Under the pieces are notes generated by a model that had not been told where the DNA came from, searched no databases, and saw nothing but the letters and a program-made list of their open reading frames with translations. A stretch of 50,042 bases of DNA from Thermoplasmata archaeon. GTDB taxonomy: Archaea > Thermoplasmatota > Thermoplasmata > Lutacidiplasmatales > UBA184. Location of the stretch: NCBI GenBank assembly GCA_028864975.1, contig JAGWLG010000028.1:1-50042 (forward strand), read 5' to 3'. Position numbers and translations under genes: made by a program. Positions 39,284 through 46,498 of this stretch are shown in pieces; position 1 is the first letter of the stretch, and every line of letters begins with the position of its first letter.

Positions 39284-40840
39284 ATGAACGGACCCGCTAG
39301 CCCCTCGAAGGAGGCGCCGGCGCGCCGCCCTGCTTCCCTGGATGAGGTGGAGACCACCGCTTCCATCCCCATCCCCACGGACCCGCTCGAGAGGATCATC
39401 GGTCAGGAGCGGGCGGTCGAGCTCGCTCGCGTCGCGGCGTTCCAGCGCCGCCATCTCCTGCTCGTCGGACCCCCGGGGATCGGGAAGTCGATGACGGCGC
39501 AGGCGCTCTCGCTGCATCTTCCTCGCCCTCAACAGGAGGTCCGGGTCGTGCACAATCCGGAGCTCCACGAGCGACCCACGGTGGAGGTGGTCGCGCGCGA
39601 GGAGGTGCTCAAGGAGCGGGAGCGAACGCGGAACCTGGAGGGCGAGCTCATCCGCCCTCAAGACGCGCCCCCGAACATCGCCGAGCGGCTCGGGTACCGC
39701 TGCCCGCGATGCAGCTTCTATTCGACGCCCACGGACCGCACCTGTCCGTCCTGCGGGAACCTGAAACAGTTCCTCCCCTCGGGAAGCAGCGGGAACCCCT
39801 TCCGAGACCTCCTGGGGGGGATCCAGGAGGTGATGGTCGGCGGGGGTTCCGGGCTCTCCGACACGGTGCGCACGACGCGACTGCGCGATGGGGTCGAGGA
39901 GGTGGTCGCTTACGAACGAGCCGGGGAGAAGATCCGCATGCTGGACCAGCGGATGCTCGAGCATCGACGGCAGCTCCAGAAGGAGTCGCCCCGCAAGGTC
40001 CTCGCGAAGGTCGACCGCAATCCCTTCGTCATGGCCACGGGCGCGAGCGAGACCGAGCTGCTGGGGGACGTCCGCCACGACCCGTACGGGGGGCACCCGC
40101 AGCTGGGTTCCCTTCCTTACGAGCGGGTGATACCGGGGGCGGTCCACGAGGCTCACGAAGGGGTCCTCTTCATCGACGAGCTCCCCCACATCGGCCACCT
40201 CCAGCGCTTCATCCTCACCGCGATGCAGGAGAAGCGGTTCCCGATCACCGGGCGGAACCCCCAGAGCGGAGGGGCCTCCGTCCGGGTGGACAACGTCCCG
40301 TGCGATTTCATCCTGGTCGCGGCCTGCAACATCCAGGACGTGAACAAGATCCTATCGCCGCTGCGCTCCCGCATCGCGGGCGGGGGCTACGAGATCCTCC
40401 TCGAGACCTCCATGCCGGACACCGAGAGGAACCGGATGAAGCTCGTGCAGTTCTCGGCCCAGGAGATCGCCAACGACGGTCGGATCCCTCATGCCACGAA
40501 AGAGACCCTGGTCGAGTTCATCCAGGAGGCGCGACGGCGTGCGGAGCACATCGACAACGCCCATCATGCCCTCACCCTGAGGCTCCGGGAGATGGGCGGG
40601 TTGCTGCGGGCTGCCGGGGACCTCGCGACGGTCGAGCATGCTCCGATGATCGAGCTGGCCCACCTCAAGGAGGCGATCCACCGCGTCCGTCCGATCGAGG
40701 AGCAGATTAAGGAGCGCTACGGGTCGTTCCAGGGAGGGATCCGCTCGGACGCGACCGATGCTCAGCGCGAGAGCATGGGGTACTACTACTGGAACCAGCA
40801 CCCGACCTCCGGCGGCGGCGCGCCCAGCCCGTACGGGTGA
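39284..40840 (+). CDS. LonB-like AAA+ ATPase without protease domain
   Basis: 518 residues closely resembling the ATPase half of archaeal LonB. Walker A GPPGIGKS is at about 62, Walker B VLFIDELPH at about 294, and the downstream PCDFILVAACNIQDVNKILSPLRSRI and GGGYEILLETSMPDT segments are Lon-like. Between Walker A and B is an insertion of about 230 residues that includes a zinc ribbon (CPRC and CPSC near 140-157), as in LonB, but without its usual membrane helices. The chain ends after the helical lid: the serine-lysine protease domain is absent and no downstream frame supplies it. It may be an unfoldase or chaperone partner of another protease. Confidence 0.78.
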   Translation: MNGPASPSKEAPARRPASLDEVETTASIPIPTDPLERIIGQERAVELARVAAFQRRHLLLVGPPGIGKSMTAQALSLHLPRPQQEVRVVHNPELHERPTVEVVAREEVLKERERTRNLEGELIRPQDAPPNIAERLGYRCPRCSFYSTPTDRTCPSCGNLKQFLPSGSSGNPFRDLLGGIQEVMVGGGSGLSDTVRTTRLRDGVEEVVAYERAGEKIRMLDQRMLEHRRQLQKESPRKVLAKVDRNPFVMATGASETELLGDVRHDPYGGHPQLGSLPYERVIPGAVHEAHEGVLFIDELPHIGHLQRFILTAMQEKRFPITGRNPQSGGASVRVDNVPCDFILVAACNIQDVNKILSPLRSRIAGGGYEILLETSMPDTERNRMKLVQFSAQEIANDGRIPHATKETLVEFIQEARRRAEHIDNAHHALTLRLREMGGLLRAAGDLATVEHAPMIELAHLKEAIHRVRPIEEQIKERYGSFQGGIRSDATDAQRESMGYYYWNQHPTSGGGAPSPYG

Positions 40841-41077
40841 CCTGCCGAGCCAAGAAGCTCCCACTCCGAAGGATTGAGAGGAGGACCGCTAGGGCACCTT
40901 CGGGTGAGCGGCCCCTGGCCGGTCCAGCACCTGCACTTCGGGCACATCATCTCCACCATCGGCCCGATGGCGCCTACCGCGAGCGTCCTACCGTCGAACG
41001 GAACCGCTCGGAAGGCGCAGTGCCCTCCGAGGAGTCGGCGCCCACCGGTCCGATCCTAGCGGAGCCGAAGCTCCCGC

Positions 41078-41938
41078 CTACGGCCCGGGCCCGTCTAGAA
41101 AGCTCAGGATCGCTTCGGCGGTCTCCTTGGGCTTCTCGATCTGGGGCATGTGGCCGCAGTTCTCGAGCACCGAGAGCTTCGCTCCCGGGATCCGTTTCAC
41201 GGCCGCCTCCCCGATCGAGACGTTGAACTGGACGTCCTGGCGACCCCAGATGAGGAGCGTGGGGCAGCGGATCTTCTCCAGGTTCTGGGCGAGGCTTGCG
41301 TCGTGCTTTCGGACCGCCATCCCGGCGGCGAGGTAGGGCTTGCGACGCGCGCGTGGGCCCCATTCCTCCCTGAGCTGGCGGACCCATCCGTCCTCGACGA
41401 ACTTCGGGTCGCAGAAGCAGGACTTTCCGAGGAACTTGCGCCACTTCTTCTCCGAAGGGGCGAAGAACATGGCCGGTAGGATGAGGGGAGTGTAGAGCCG
41501 GACCGTGGAGGAGGGGAAGGGGTGAACGAGCCCTGCAGGGTCGAGGAGGACCAGACGGTCGACCTTCTCCGGGAGGTCCAACGCCGCCATCGCGGAGAGC
41601 ATCCCTCCGATGGAGTTCCCAACGAGTCCCCACGTCGGACCTGGAAGCGTTCGGAGGAACGCTCCCACGATCTTTCGGTACCGTGCCATGGAGTGGTCCT
41701 TGTCGGGAATGGCGGCGGACCGGTGATGATCCGGCAGGTCGAGACGAACGATCGGATGGCGGGCCCCCAGCGCGTCAACGACATGGTCCCAGGTCTCCGC
41801 GCTCGCGATGTACCCGTGGATGAGGAGGAGGGGGAGGCCGGGAGATGCGCCCGCCGGAGGCGTGCTCGAGAGATACCGGATCTTGACGCCTTCCACTTCG
41901 ACGAACTTCTCTTCGACCGTCAACGGAGCTTCACCCAC
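41078..41938 (-). CDS. Alpha/beta hydrolase
   Basis: A 286-residue serine hydrolase of the alpha/beta fold. The oxyanion-region motif LLIHGYIASAETW, the nucleophile elbow GLVGNSIGGM (serine in GNSIG), the acid in LIWGRQDVQF and the histidine in ENCGHMPQIEKP make a complete triad. Substrate is unknown; similar proteins include esterases and C-C hydrolases. It is transcribed away from the tRNA-Val gene that starts about 100 bases upstream. Confidence 0.85.
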   Translation of the reverse strand: MGEAPLTVEEKFVEVEGVKIRYLSSTPPAGASPGLPLLLIHGYIASAETWDHVVDALGARHPIVRLDLPDHHRSAAIPDKDHSMARYRKIVGAFLRTLPGPTWGLVGNSIGGMLSAMAALDLPEKVDRLVLLDPAGLVHPFPSSTVRLYTPLILPAMFFAPSEKKWRKFLGKSCFCDPKFVEDGWVRQLREEWGPRARRKPYLAAGMAVRKHDASLAQNLEKIRCPTLLIWGRQDVQFNVSIGEAAVKRIPGAKLSVLENCGHMPQIEKPKETAEAILSFLDGPGP

Positions 41939-42035
41939 TCGCCTCGGCGCTCAAGCCCCCTGATGCGACCACCACAAAAGGACGATGGACGTGCTCCATC
42001 ATCCTTAAGGCGGAGAATCGTAGCTCGCCTCTCGC

Positions 42036-42108
42036 GGGCGCGTAGTCCAGCGGTTAAGACGTCTCCCTGACACGGAGAAGATCCCCAGTTCAAATCTGGG
42101 CGCGCCCA
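42036..42108 (+). tRNA. tRNA-Val (GAC)
   Basis: A complete cloverleaf. The acceptor stem is GGGCGCG/CGCGCCC with discriminator A. The anticodon stem TCTCC/GGAGA holds loop CTGACAC with anticodon GAC at 42069-42071. The T stem CCCAG/CTGGG has loop TTCAAAT. No intron and no encoded CCA. An AT-rich box (CCTTAAGG) lies about 30 bases upstream. The 3' end of the gene is duplicated further along the window. Confidence 0.95.
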
Positions 42109-42109
42109 C
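42094..42109 (+). repeat. att-like core, copy 1 (tRNA-Val 3' end)
   Basis: ATCTGGGCGCGCCCAC, the end of the T stem, the acceptor strand and the discriminator. It matches 45382-45397 at 15 of 16 positions, and its TGGGCGCGCCCA part matches 43586-43597 at 11 of 12. tRNA 3' ends are common integration sites. Confidence 0.55.
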
Positions 42110-42111
42110 TT

Positions 42112-42171
42112 CAGATTTGTATCGGTACCCGCACAAATCTGCCCGATTCGGATTGGTACCGATTCAAGTCC
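42112..42171. repeat. GGTACC-centred palindrome and inverted copy beside the tRNA
   Basis: CAGATTTGT (42112-42120) and ACAAATCTG (42133-42141) form perfect nine-base arms centred exactly on GGTACC at 42124-42129. A second GGTACC at 42155-42160 is flanked by a reversed version of the same half-site (reverse complement CTTGAATCGGTACC). Similar half-sites recur at 43559-43578 and 45358-45377. They look like binding sites for a dimeric or recombinase-type protein. Confidence 0.5.
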
Positions 42172-42266
42172 TTCGCTGACCCGCCCGCCCCTTGAAAGTG
42201 GAGGCGCGGGATCGGACCCTGATCGGGGGGGAACCCCCTCGTGGGCAACCGCCAGTGGTCGATCCA

Positions 42267-42866
42267 ATGACTCAACGCGGGGCTGCCATCCGGGCGTGGA
42301 CAACTCCGCCGAAGAATGCCAGGTGCGTGTTCCAGGGGAGGGTGTTCAGCGTCTACCGATGGCAGCTGAGGCTGTTCGACGGACGCCACGTGAGGAACGA
42401 GGCGGTATGGCGACCTGCGACAGTGAATGTCATCGTGACCGTCGGAAACAAGGTTCTGATGACCCCGGAACGGCAACCGGGAATCGCGGGGGGAGGATGG
42501 TACCAGGGCATGCCCGGAGGGCGCGCCAGGGAAGGCGAAACCCCGCTCCAAGGGGCCAAGCGGGAGCTTCTCGAGGAGACCGGGTATGCCTCCGAAGACT
42601 GGACCCTACTGTCCATCGATCCGGCCAGGCCCGTGACGCGTTGGGTGGTCTGGTGGTAGCTGGCGCGCGACGGCAAGAAGGCCGCGGTTCCGGCGACCCA
42701 CCCGAGCGAGATCGTCAAGGTGGAACAGGTGGACCTCGACGAGTTTCTGACCAGAGCTGTGCGGATCTTCGGCAACATCGTTACCAACTTCGCCGAGATG
42801 AAAGGAGACCGGCGGAAGCGGGCTACCTTCGCTCGGAAGGCGTACGGATCCCGGGCCGAGCGTTAG
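42267..42866 (+). pseudogene. Nudix hydrolase gene with in-frame TAG
   Basis: The frame encodes a Nudix domain with a perfect box, GGRAREGETPLQGAKRELLE followed by ETGY. TAG at 42657-42659 stops it after WVVWW. Reading on in the same frame gives LARDGKKAAVPATHPSEIVK and a plausible Nudix C-terminus ending at the TAG at 42864-42866. Related enzymes have an aromatic residue at this site, so a nonsense change in a once-intact gene is the simplest view; readthrough or pyrrolysine is the alternative. Other genes here (for example phosphoglycerate kinase) end normally in TAG. The start at 42267 is uncertain. Confidence 0.7.
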
Positions 42867-42956
42867 CCCGGGCCTACCCCGACTCGTCCTTCCCAGGCGG
42901 GTCTTGGCTAGGGTTGTACAGGAATCCATTAATCCTATTGAATCAATATCTTGTCG

Positions 42957-43184
42957 ATGGCAACCACCCACGAAAGGGCGACCACGATCACGGTCCCCTT
43001 GCATGTGCGCGAACGGCTGCGTGACTATCAGACCGGAGGGAAGAGCGTGGCAGAGGCCATCGAGCACCTTATGGACGAGATCCCTCCTGATTACTTCCGC
43101 CGGGACATCCAACGCGCCTTGCTCGAGCGACCACGCATCAGCCTCAAGGAGTTCCGCAGGCGGTTCCGTCTGCCGGATCGTTAG
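42957..43184 (+). CDS. Ribbon-helix-helix-type antitoxin
   Basis: A 75-residue protein whose N-terminal strand TTITVPLHVRERLRDYQTGG and following helix suit a ribbon-helix-helix DNA-binding fold. The basic C-terminal half (LKEFRRRFRLPDR) would wrap the toxin. It overlaps by one base with a RelE-like toxin gene, the usual antitoxin-first order. The pair probably represses its own promoter. Confidence 0.7.
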   Translation: MATTHERATTITVPLHVRERLRDYQTGGKSVAEAIEHLMDEIPPDYFRRDIQRALLERPRISLKEFRRRFRLPDR

Positions 43185-43522
43185 TGTCTCGACTCACCTT
43201 CGGACCCCGAGCGGTCCAGTCCTTGCCCCTGCTCCCCCGCCGGGTGCAGCTATGCTTCAACCGAGCCTTCGAGGACATCGAGAAGAATCCGAGGTCTCCC
43301 ACACCAAATGCGAACGTCCATGCCCTCGAGGGCTACTCGAACGTCTGGACGCTCCGCTACCTCGAGAGGGGAGGTGGGTGGAGGGGGATCTACGCGATTG
43401 ACGGGCAAGAGGTCGTCTTCGTCGTGTTCGGTCATCGGAAGTCGGTCTATGCCCAGCTCCACGCACTCCTCCCGCCCGAAGGGGAGTACCTCTCGCGCAC
43501 CTCCGTCGAACGGCGGCGATGA
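43184..43522 (+). CDS. RelE/ParE-superfamily toxin
   Basis: A 112-residue protein with the RelE fold pattern: an N-terminal pair of helices (VQSLPLLPRRVQLCFNRAFEDIEKNP), then strands HALEGYSNVWTLRY, GGWRGIYAID and VVFVVFGHRKSVY. The arginine of WRGIY and the GHR near the end match the catalytic side of mRNA interferases. The GTG start overlaps the antitoxin stop by one base (TAGTG). Its target is unknown. Confidence 0.72.
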   Translation: MSRLTFGPRAVQSLPLLPRRVQLCFNRAFEDIEKNPRSPTPNANVHALEGYSNVWTLRYLERGGGWRGIYAIDGQEVVFVVFGHRKSVYAQLHALLPPEGEYLSRTSVERRR

Positions 43523-43951
43523 CCCCGGGAATCGGAGAGCTCGTGGCCTCTCGGTGAGAGATTTGAACTGGTACCGGTCCTAGAATGGGGGCGCCCATGC
43601 CGATACCCGCACAGATCTGCCCTACCTGAGGGTCCTTGTGGCCCGTGATGCCGCTCAACGGCGCCTCCCAGCCCGCCGCGCGAGTGCCCCGGCCGAACGT
43701 CGCCGCTCGGACAAGACCGGACTGACAAATGGCGGCCGCAGCGCTCTCCTCCACGCCTCTCCCGGTCTCTCGTCTGGCCCGGCCTCCCTCCCTCGCGAGG
43801 TCGAACAAGGTCAGCCCTCGGCTTCCGGCTGCTGCTCGCGGCGGCCCAGTGGCCTGTGTCTTTCGCTCCGGGAACCCGCAGGGAGGTCAGGGCCGTGCCC
43901 CCCGTCCTCGAGTCGATCGAAAGCGCGGCGAGCGCTGGAGACGCTCTCAGC
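43523..43951. other. Gene-free stretch holding the middle att-like repeat
   Basis: No convincing gene. The short frames here have no recognisable motif or promoter. It contains the middle boundary repeat: the half-site AGATTTGAACTGGTACC at 43559-43575, the core-like TGGGGGCGCCCA at 43586-43597, then CCGATACCCGCACAGATCTG, which resembles the sequence right after the tRNA (TCGGTACCCGCACAAATCTG). Confidence 0.5.
43586..43597 (+). repeat. att-like core, copy 2
   Basis: TGGGGGCGCCCA differs by one base from TGGGCGCGCCCA of the tRNA 3' end. The flank before it matches the one before copy 3 and the flank after it matches the one after copy 1, as expected of a junction between two tandem elements. 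Confidence 0.42.
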
Positions 43952-44308
43952 CTAGGCGCGTGGCGCCGCCAGGGGCCTGTCGCCAGCGTGGCCGCCGATC
44001 GACCGGTGGGGCCCTGCGAGGGCCCGCATGACCCTTACTCGCAGCTCGAGGGCGCGGCGTCCAAGGGGGCTCGTGGAGAAGACTTCCCTCCGGGCCTGCC
44101 GTACGTAGAAGCGGTCGATTAGTCCCCTGTCCTCGAGGTAGTCGATCACGCGGTAGAACTGCGTCGGATGAGAGATTCCGGCACGGTTCTGAAGTTCCGC
44201 ATCCGGGAGCGGGCCGCGAAGCGCCTCTTCCAAGACCCGGCCGGCCCGTTCATTCTCCTGAAGGAGGAGCCAGCCAAGCGCCTCCCGAAGGGGGTCAGCC
44301 TCAGGCAT
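43952..44308 (-). CDS. Winged-helix transcription regulator
   Basis: A 118-residue regulator. The helix-turn-helix reads LPDAELQNRAGISHPTQFYR with the recognition helix continuing to VIDYLEDRGLI, and the wing is YVRQARREVFSTSPLGRRAL. An N-terminal helix (LGWLLLQENERAGRVLEEAL) may dimerise. The ATG at 44308 is chosen because a palindrome and promoter region lie directly upstream; a longer frame would cross into the divergent genes. It is divergent from the DUF5678-protease operon and probably controls it and itself. Confidence 0.7.
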   Translation of the reverse strand: MPEADPLREALGWLLLQENERAGRVLEEALRGPLPDAELQNRAGISHPTQFYRVIDYLEDRGLIDRFYVRQARREVFSTSPLGRRALELRVRVMRALAGPHRSIGGHAGDRPLAAPRA

Positions 44309-44315
44309 AGGATTC

Positions 44316-44325
44316 ACACTAGTGT
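44316..44325. promoter_or_regulatory. Palindromic operator next to the regulator start
   Basis: ACACTAGTGT is a perfect ten-base palindrome, eight bases upstream of the regulator ATG, where binding would block its own transcription. It resembles a self-repression site. Confidence 0.45.
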
Positions 44326-44349
44326 AAGTCGCCGGAGCGTAAGTACCGA

Positions 44350-44372
44350 TAGGGGTGTGGACTCCACCCCTA
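44350..44372. promoter_or_regulatory. Inverted repeat in the divergent promoter region
   Basis: TAGGGGTG (44350-44357) and CACCCCTA (44365-44372) form a perfect eight-base inverted repeat with a seven-base spacer, about 20 bases upstream of the TATA box of the DUF5678 operon. The position suits an activator or repressor site. Confidence 0.5.
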
Positions 44373-44390
44373 CGGTGCCTTGACAACAGC

Positions 44391-44398
44391 CTAATACC
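44391..44398 (+). promoter_or_regulatory. TATA box of the DUF5678-protease operon
   Basis: CTAATACC predicts a transcript start near 44421. GAGGG at 44420-44424 serves as ribosome binding site seven bases before the ATG at 44432. Confidence 0.5.
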
Positions 44399-44431
44399 GC
44401 GCAGAGCACTCGCTTGAAAGAGGGAACCAGC

Positions 44432-44665
44432 ATGACCGACGGCGCCAGCCATGGGGGGCCGCCTCCCGAGAAGGACGCCGATGCGTCTTGGCTCTTCTCT
44501 CAGAACCTCTCGGTCTACGCCGGGGAATGGGTCGCAGTCCTTCGACGGCACATTCTCGCCCACGGCCCGAAGCTCAAGCAGGTCCGAGCGGAGGCCAAGG
44601 CAAAGGCGAAGGGAGAGCACCCCCTCTTCTACTCTGTGCCGACCGGCTTCACGGTGGGCCGGTAG
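44432..44665 (+). CDS. DUF5678-like small protein
   Basis: A 77-residue protein with WLFSQNLSVYAGEWVAVLRR and a following LAHGPKLKQVRAEAKAKAKG helix, ending in PLFYSVPTGF. This pattern (aromatic, YxGxWVAV, helix, VP) is that of DUF5678, a small family often found beside retropepsin-like proteases in archaea and bacteria. Function unknown. The protease-like gene starts immediately after its stop, so they form an operon. Confidence 0.72.
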   Translation: MTDGASHGGPPPEKDADASWLFSQNLSVYAGEWVAVLRRHILAHGPKLKQVRAEAKAKAKGEHPLFYSVPTGFTVGR

Positions 44666-45218
44666 GTGCCAGGGGTGCCCGAACGCCGCGCGTTCAACGG
44701 ATCGTTCCAATTCAGTCGAGTTCCGCTCCCGACACCCGTGAACGGGGTCGAGGTAGTCTTGCGACCCTACCTGACGGTCCGACTCAGCTACGGGAGGAAT
44801 GAGCCGATCAGGTTCACGGCGCTGGTGGACACGGGGGCGGACTTCTCGCTCGTCTCCCGAGAGGTCGCCGAGGAGCTGGGGGGTGGTCCCGGAGGCTCTC
44901 GCGGGTCCTGACTATCCGTTCCAGGGCGTGGGCTCCCGGAACGCCGCGCGTTCGGTCGAGCTTCACCTTGAGACCGGGTACAAGGATGAGGGCCTTTCGA
45001 TCGACATGCCCTTCCTGGTCATCATGAACGACGCCCTTGGGCAGACCCGGGACATCCTCCTCGGACGGCACCCTCTGTTCCACTCCTTCGACTTTGGCTT
45101 TCGCATGGGCTTCACCGACGATCCCGAGATCGGAAAGTGGACGATGCGGGAGGTACGAAAGCGCCGCGACGCGGGCAGCGTCGTCCGCAAGCCACGGCTG
45201 GTCGGACCTCCGCCCTGA
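44666..45218 (+). pseudogene. Retropepsin-like aspartyl protease, frameshifted
   Basis: The first frame reads FNGSFQFSRVPLPTP and ALVDTGADFSLVSREVAEEL, with the catalytic DTGAD motif of single-domain aspartic proteases, then ends early at a TGA near 44911. In another frame the protein continues as LAGPDYPFQGVGSRNAARSV and FLVIMNDALGQTRDILLGRH, the second conserved ILLGR segment, to 45218. One extra G in a run of six (44878-44883) explains the break; removing it restores about 183 residues. Either a sequencing error, a true mutation or programmed slippage. Confidence 0.7.
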
Positions 45219-45357
45219 GTTCTTCGACCGAGCGCGATGGCGAGACCGGGGCCTGTGCGCCTCCGAGCCAAGGATTGAGGAGCCTCACCCACCTTGAGTG
45301 ATCGCTCGGGCCCCGACGCCTGAGGGTCGTCCGAGACTTCGGGGCCTGGTATTTGGG

Positions 45358-45397
45358 AGATTTCTATCTGTACCGGCACCGATCTAGGCGCGCCCAC
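45358..45397 (+). repeat. att-like half-site and core, copy 3
   Basis: AGATTTCTATCTGTACCGGC at 45358-45377 resembles the half-sites at 42113 and 43559. It is followed by ATCTAGGCGCGCCCAC at 45382-45397, which matches the tRNA-Val 3' end at 15 of 16 bases. It would be the right end of the second island. Confidence 0.55.
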
Positions 45398-45471
45398 GTT
45401 TCAAGAGTTTCGTGGCTCCCTCCTTGTCGGAACCCCAGGGAGGAACAGGGGAAACGAACGTGGAAGGGGTT

Positions 45472-45711
45472 CTACTTCCCTTCCTTGACCTCTCGGATCT
45501 CGTCCGCAACGAGACCGTGAGCTTCCTTGTGGACCTTGGCCGCAGCCTCGGCCGTGGGGGCTTCCACCAGGCAGAAGACCGTTCCGGTTTTCTCATCGAC
45601 CCAATAGCTTCGATAGTTGACCCCGTGCTTCCCCTGGACCTTCAGGTCCTTCTGGTGCGCTTCAGCGACAGCGGCGGCGGTAACTCCCTTGACGTTTCGG
45701 TGCGTGTCCAT
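45472..45711 (-). CDS. DUF4242 (SCO4226-like) small protein
   Basis: A 79-residue ferredoxin-like-fold protein of the DUF4242 family, some members of which bind nickel. Diagnostic parts are AAAVAEAHQKDLKVQGKHGV, VFCLVEAPTAEAAAKVH and KEAHGLVADEIREV. A TATA box (GTTTATC, minus strand, 45748-45754) lies about 40 bases upstream. In this genome it is of interest because a nickel permease and NikR are present, but it is not linked to them. Confidence 0.8.
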   Translation of the reverse strand: MDTHRNVKGVTAAAVAEAHQKDLKVQGKHGVNYRSYWVDEKTGTVFCLVEAPTAEAAAKVHKEAHGLVADEIREVKEGK

Positions 45712-46329
45712 CTACAGGGGCATGCGGGAGGAGACCCTTCACACATCGATAAACTTGCCGCTCCGCGAAGACCTTCGGGATTGTAGCCTGGCGACCGGCG
45801 GTTCGAAACAGGGAAAGCCCATCTGTCGGTTCGCAGAACTCTGAGCACGCCGGTTCGCGAAATTACGACGACAGCAAGGGTTCCGCCATGGGAGGTCGCG
45901 GCTTCCGTTGAGAGCCATCCGTTTCCTCGATGCCCTTCTCAGCGATCAGGAGCATGACCGCGGGCGGGCCTAATCCGCGCGAGCTAGCTTGGGCGCCCCC
46001 TGGGGCAGCGGGACCTGCGACGGGTAGGGAACTCGTGGCCATCGTCCTGCGTCGTCCCTCGAAGCGGTGGGGCTTCCGCAGACAGGGCGGGCCCAGTTCC
46101 TGGGAATGGAGGCGTCCAAGTTGCCCTCGTTCGAGAAGAGCAGACATCAGCGGCCGTGCGTTCCCGCGACCTGGGACGATGACCGGTGGACCCTGGAGTT
46201 TACTCAACCCACCTTACTACTGAAGGCCTTTGGACTTGCCCTCGGGGGGAGCCATTCGGCGTCTGGCCGAGCGCTTTCCCCACGGGGTGCGAGGTCAAGG
46301 GCCGCTAATGCGGTAGGCCCAGCCGCGGG
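45712..46329. other. Gene-free stretch
   Basis: Apart from the DUF4242 promoter at its left end I see no supported gene. Frames of 88-114 residues exist on both strands but show no motif, no good ribosome binding site and biased low-complexity composition. It may be decayed sequence next to the accessory region. Confidence 0.5.
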
Positions 46330-46452
46330 CTAGCCTCGCCGCTTCATCCGCATGGGGTTGCGGCGCCGACGAGCCGCGATCCTCTTCTGCCTGGCGAGAT
46401 GCGCGCGCTTCTTGTTCGCGGTGGACCTACGTTGGACGAGACCTGATGTCAT
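46330..46452 (-). CDS. Small arginine-rich protein, 40 residues
   Basis: A very short but well-supported gene. The protein begins MTSGLVQRRSTANKKRAHLA and continues with further Arg/Lys-rich sequence to RMKRRG. GGAAGG lies five bases before the ATG and a TATA box (CTTATACC) about 42 bases upstream, giving a 16-base leader. The composition and size are like the smallest ribosomal proteins (such as eL39 or eL41), but it does not match either that I can recall. RNA binding is likely; the identity is unknown. Confidence 0.6.
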   Translation of the reverse strand: MTSGLVQRRSTANKKRAHLARQKRIAARRRRNPMRMKRRG

Positions 46453-46490
46453 GTATTCCTTCCGTCCGAGGCGTCCCCCATCGCTCGAGG

Positions 46491-46498
46491 GGTATAAG
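46491..46498 (-). promoter_or_regulatory. TATA box of the 40-residue basic protein gene
   Basis: CTTATACC on the minus strand, centred about 42 bases before the ATG at 46452. With the GGAAGG at 46458-46463 it is the main evidence that this tiny frame is expressed. Confidence 0.55.

Noticed and set aside
40786..40959. Minus-strand 57-codon frame with CPKCRC and a later cysteine
   Set aside because: It hints at a small zinc ribbon, but has no TATA box or ribosome binding site and overlaps the end of the LonB-like gene.
41920..42303. Minus-strand frame containing RPDLNWGSSPCQGDVLT
   Set aside because: This is the familiar false protein obtained by translating the complement of a tRNA gene; it covers tRNA-Val.
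43638..43955. Plus-strand frame of 105 codons between the toxin and the winged-helix regulator
   Set aside because: Serine/arginine-rich translation without motif, promoter or ribosome binding site, partly antisense to the regulator.
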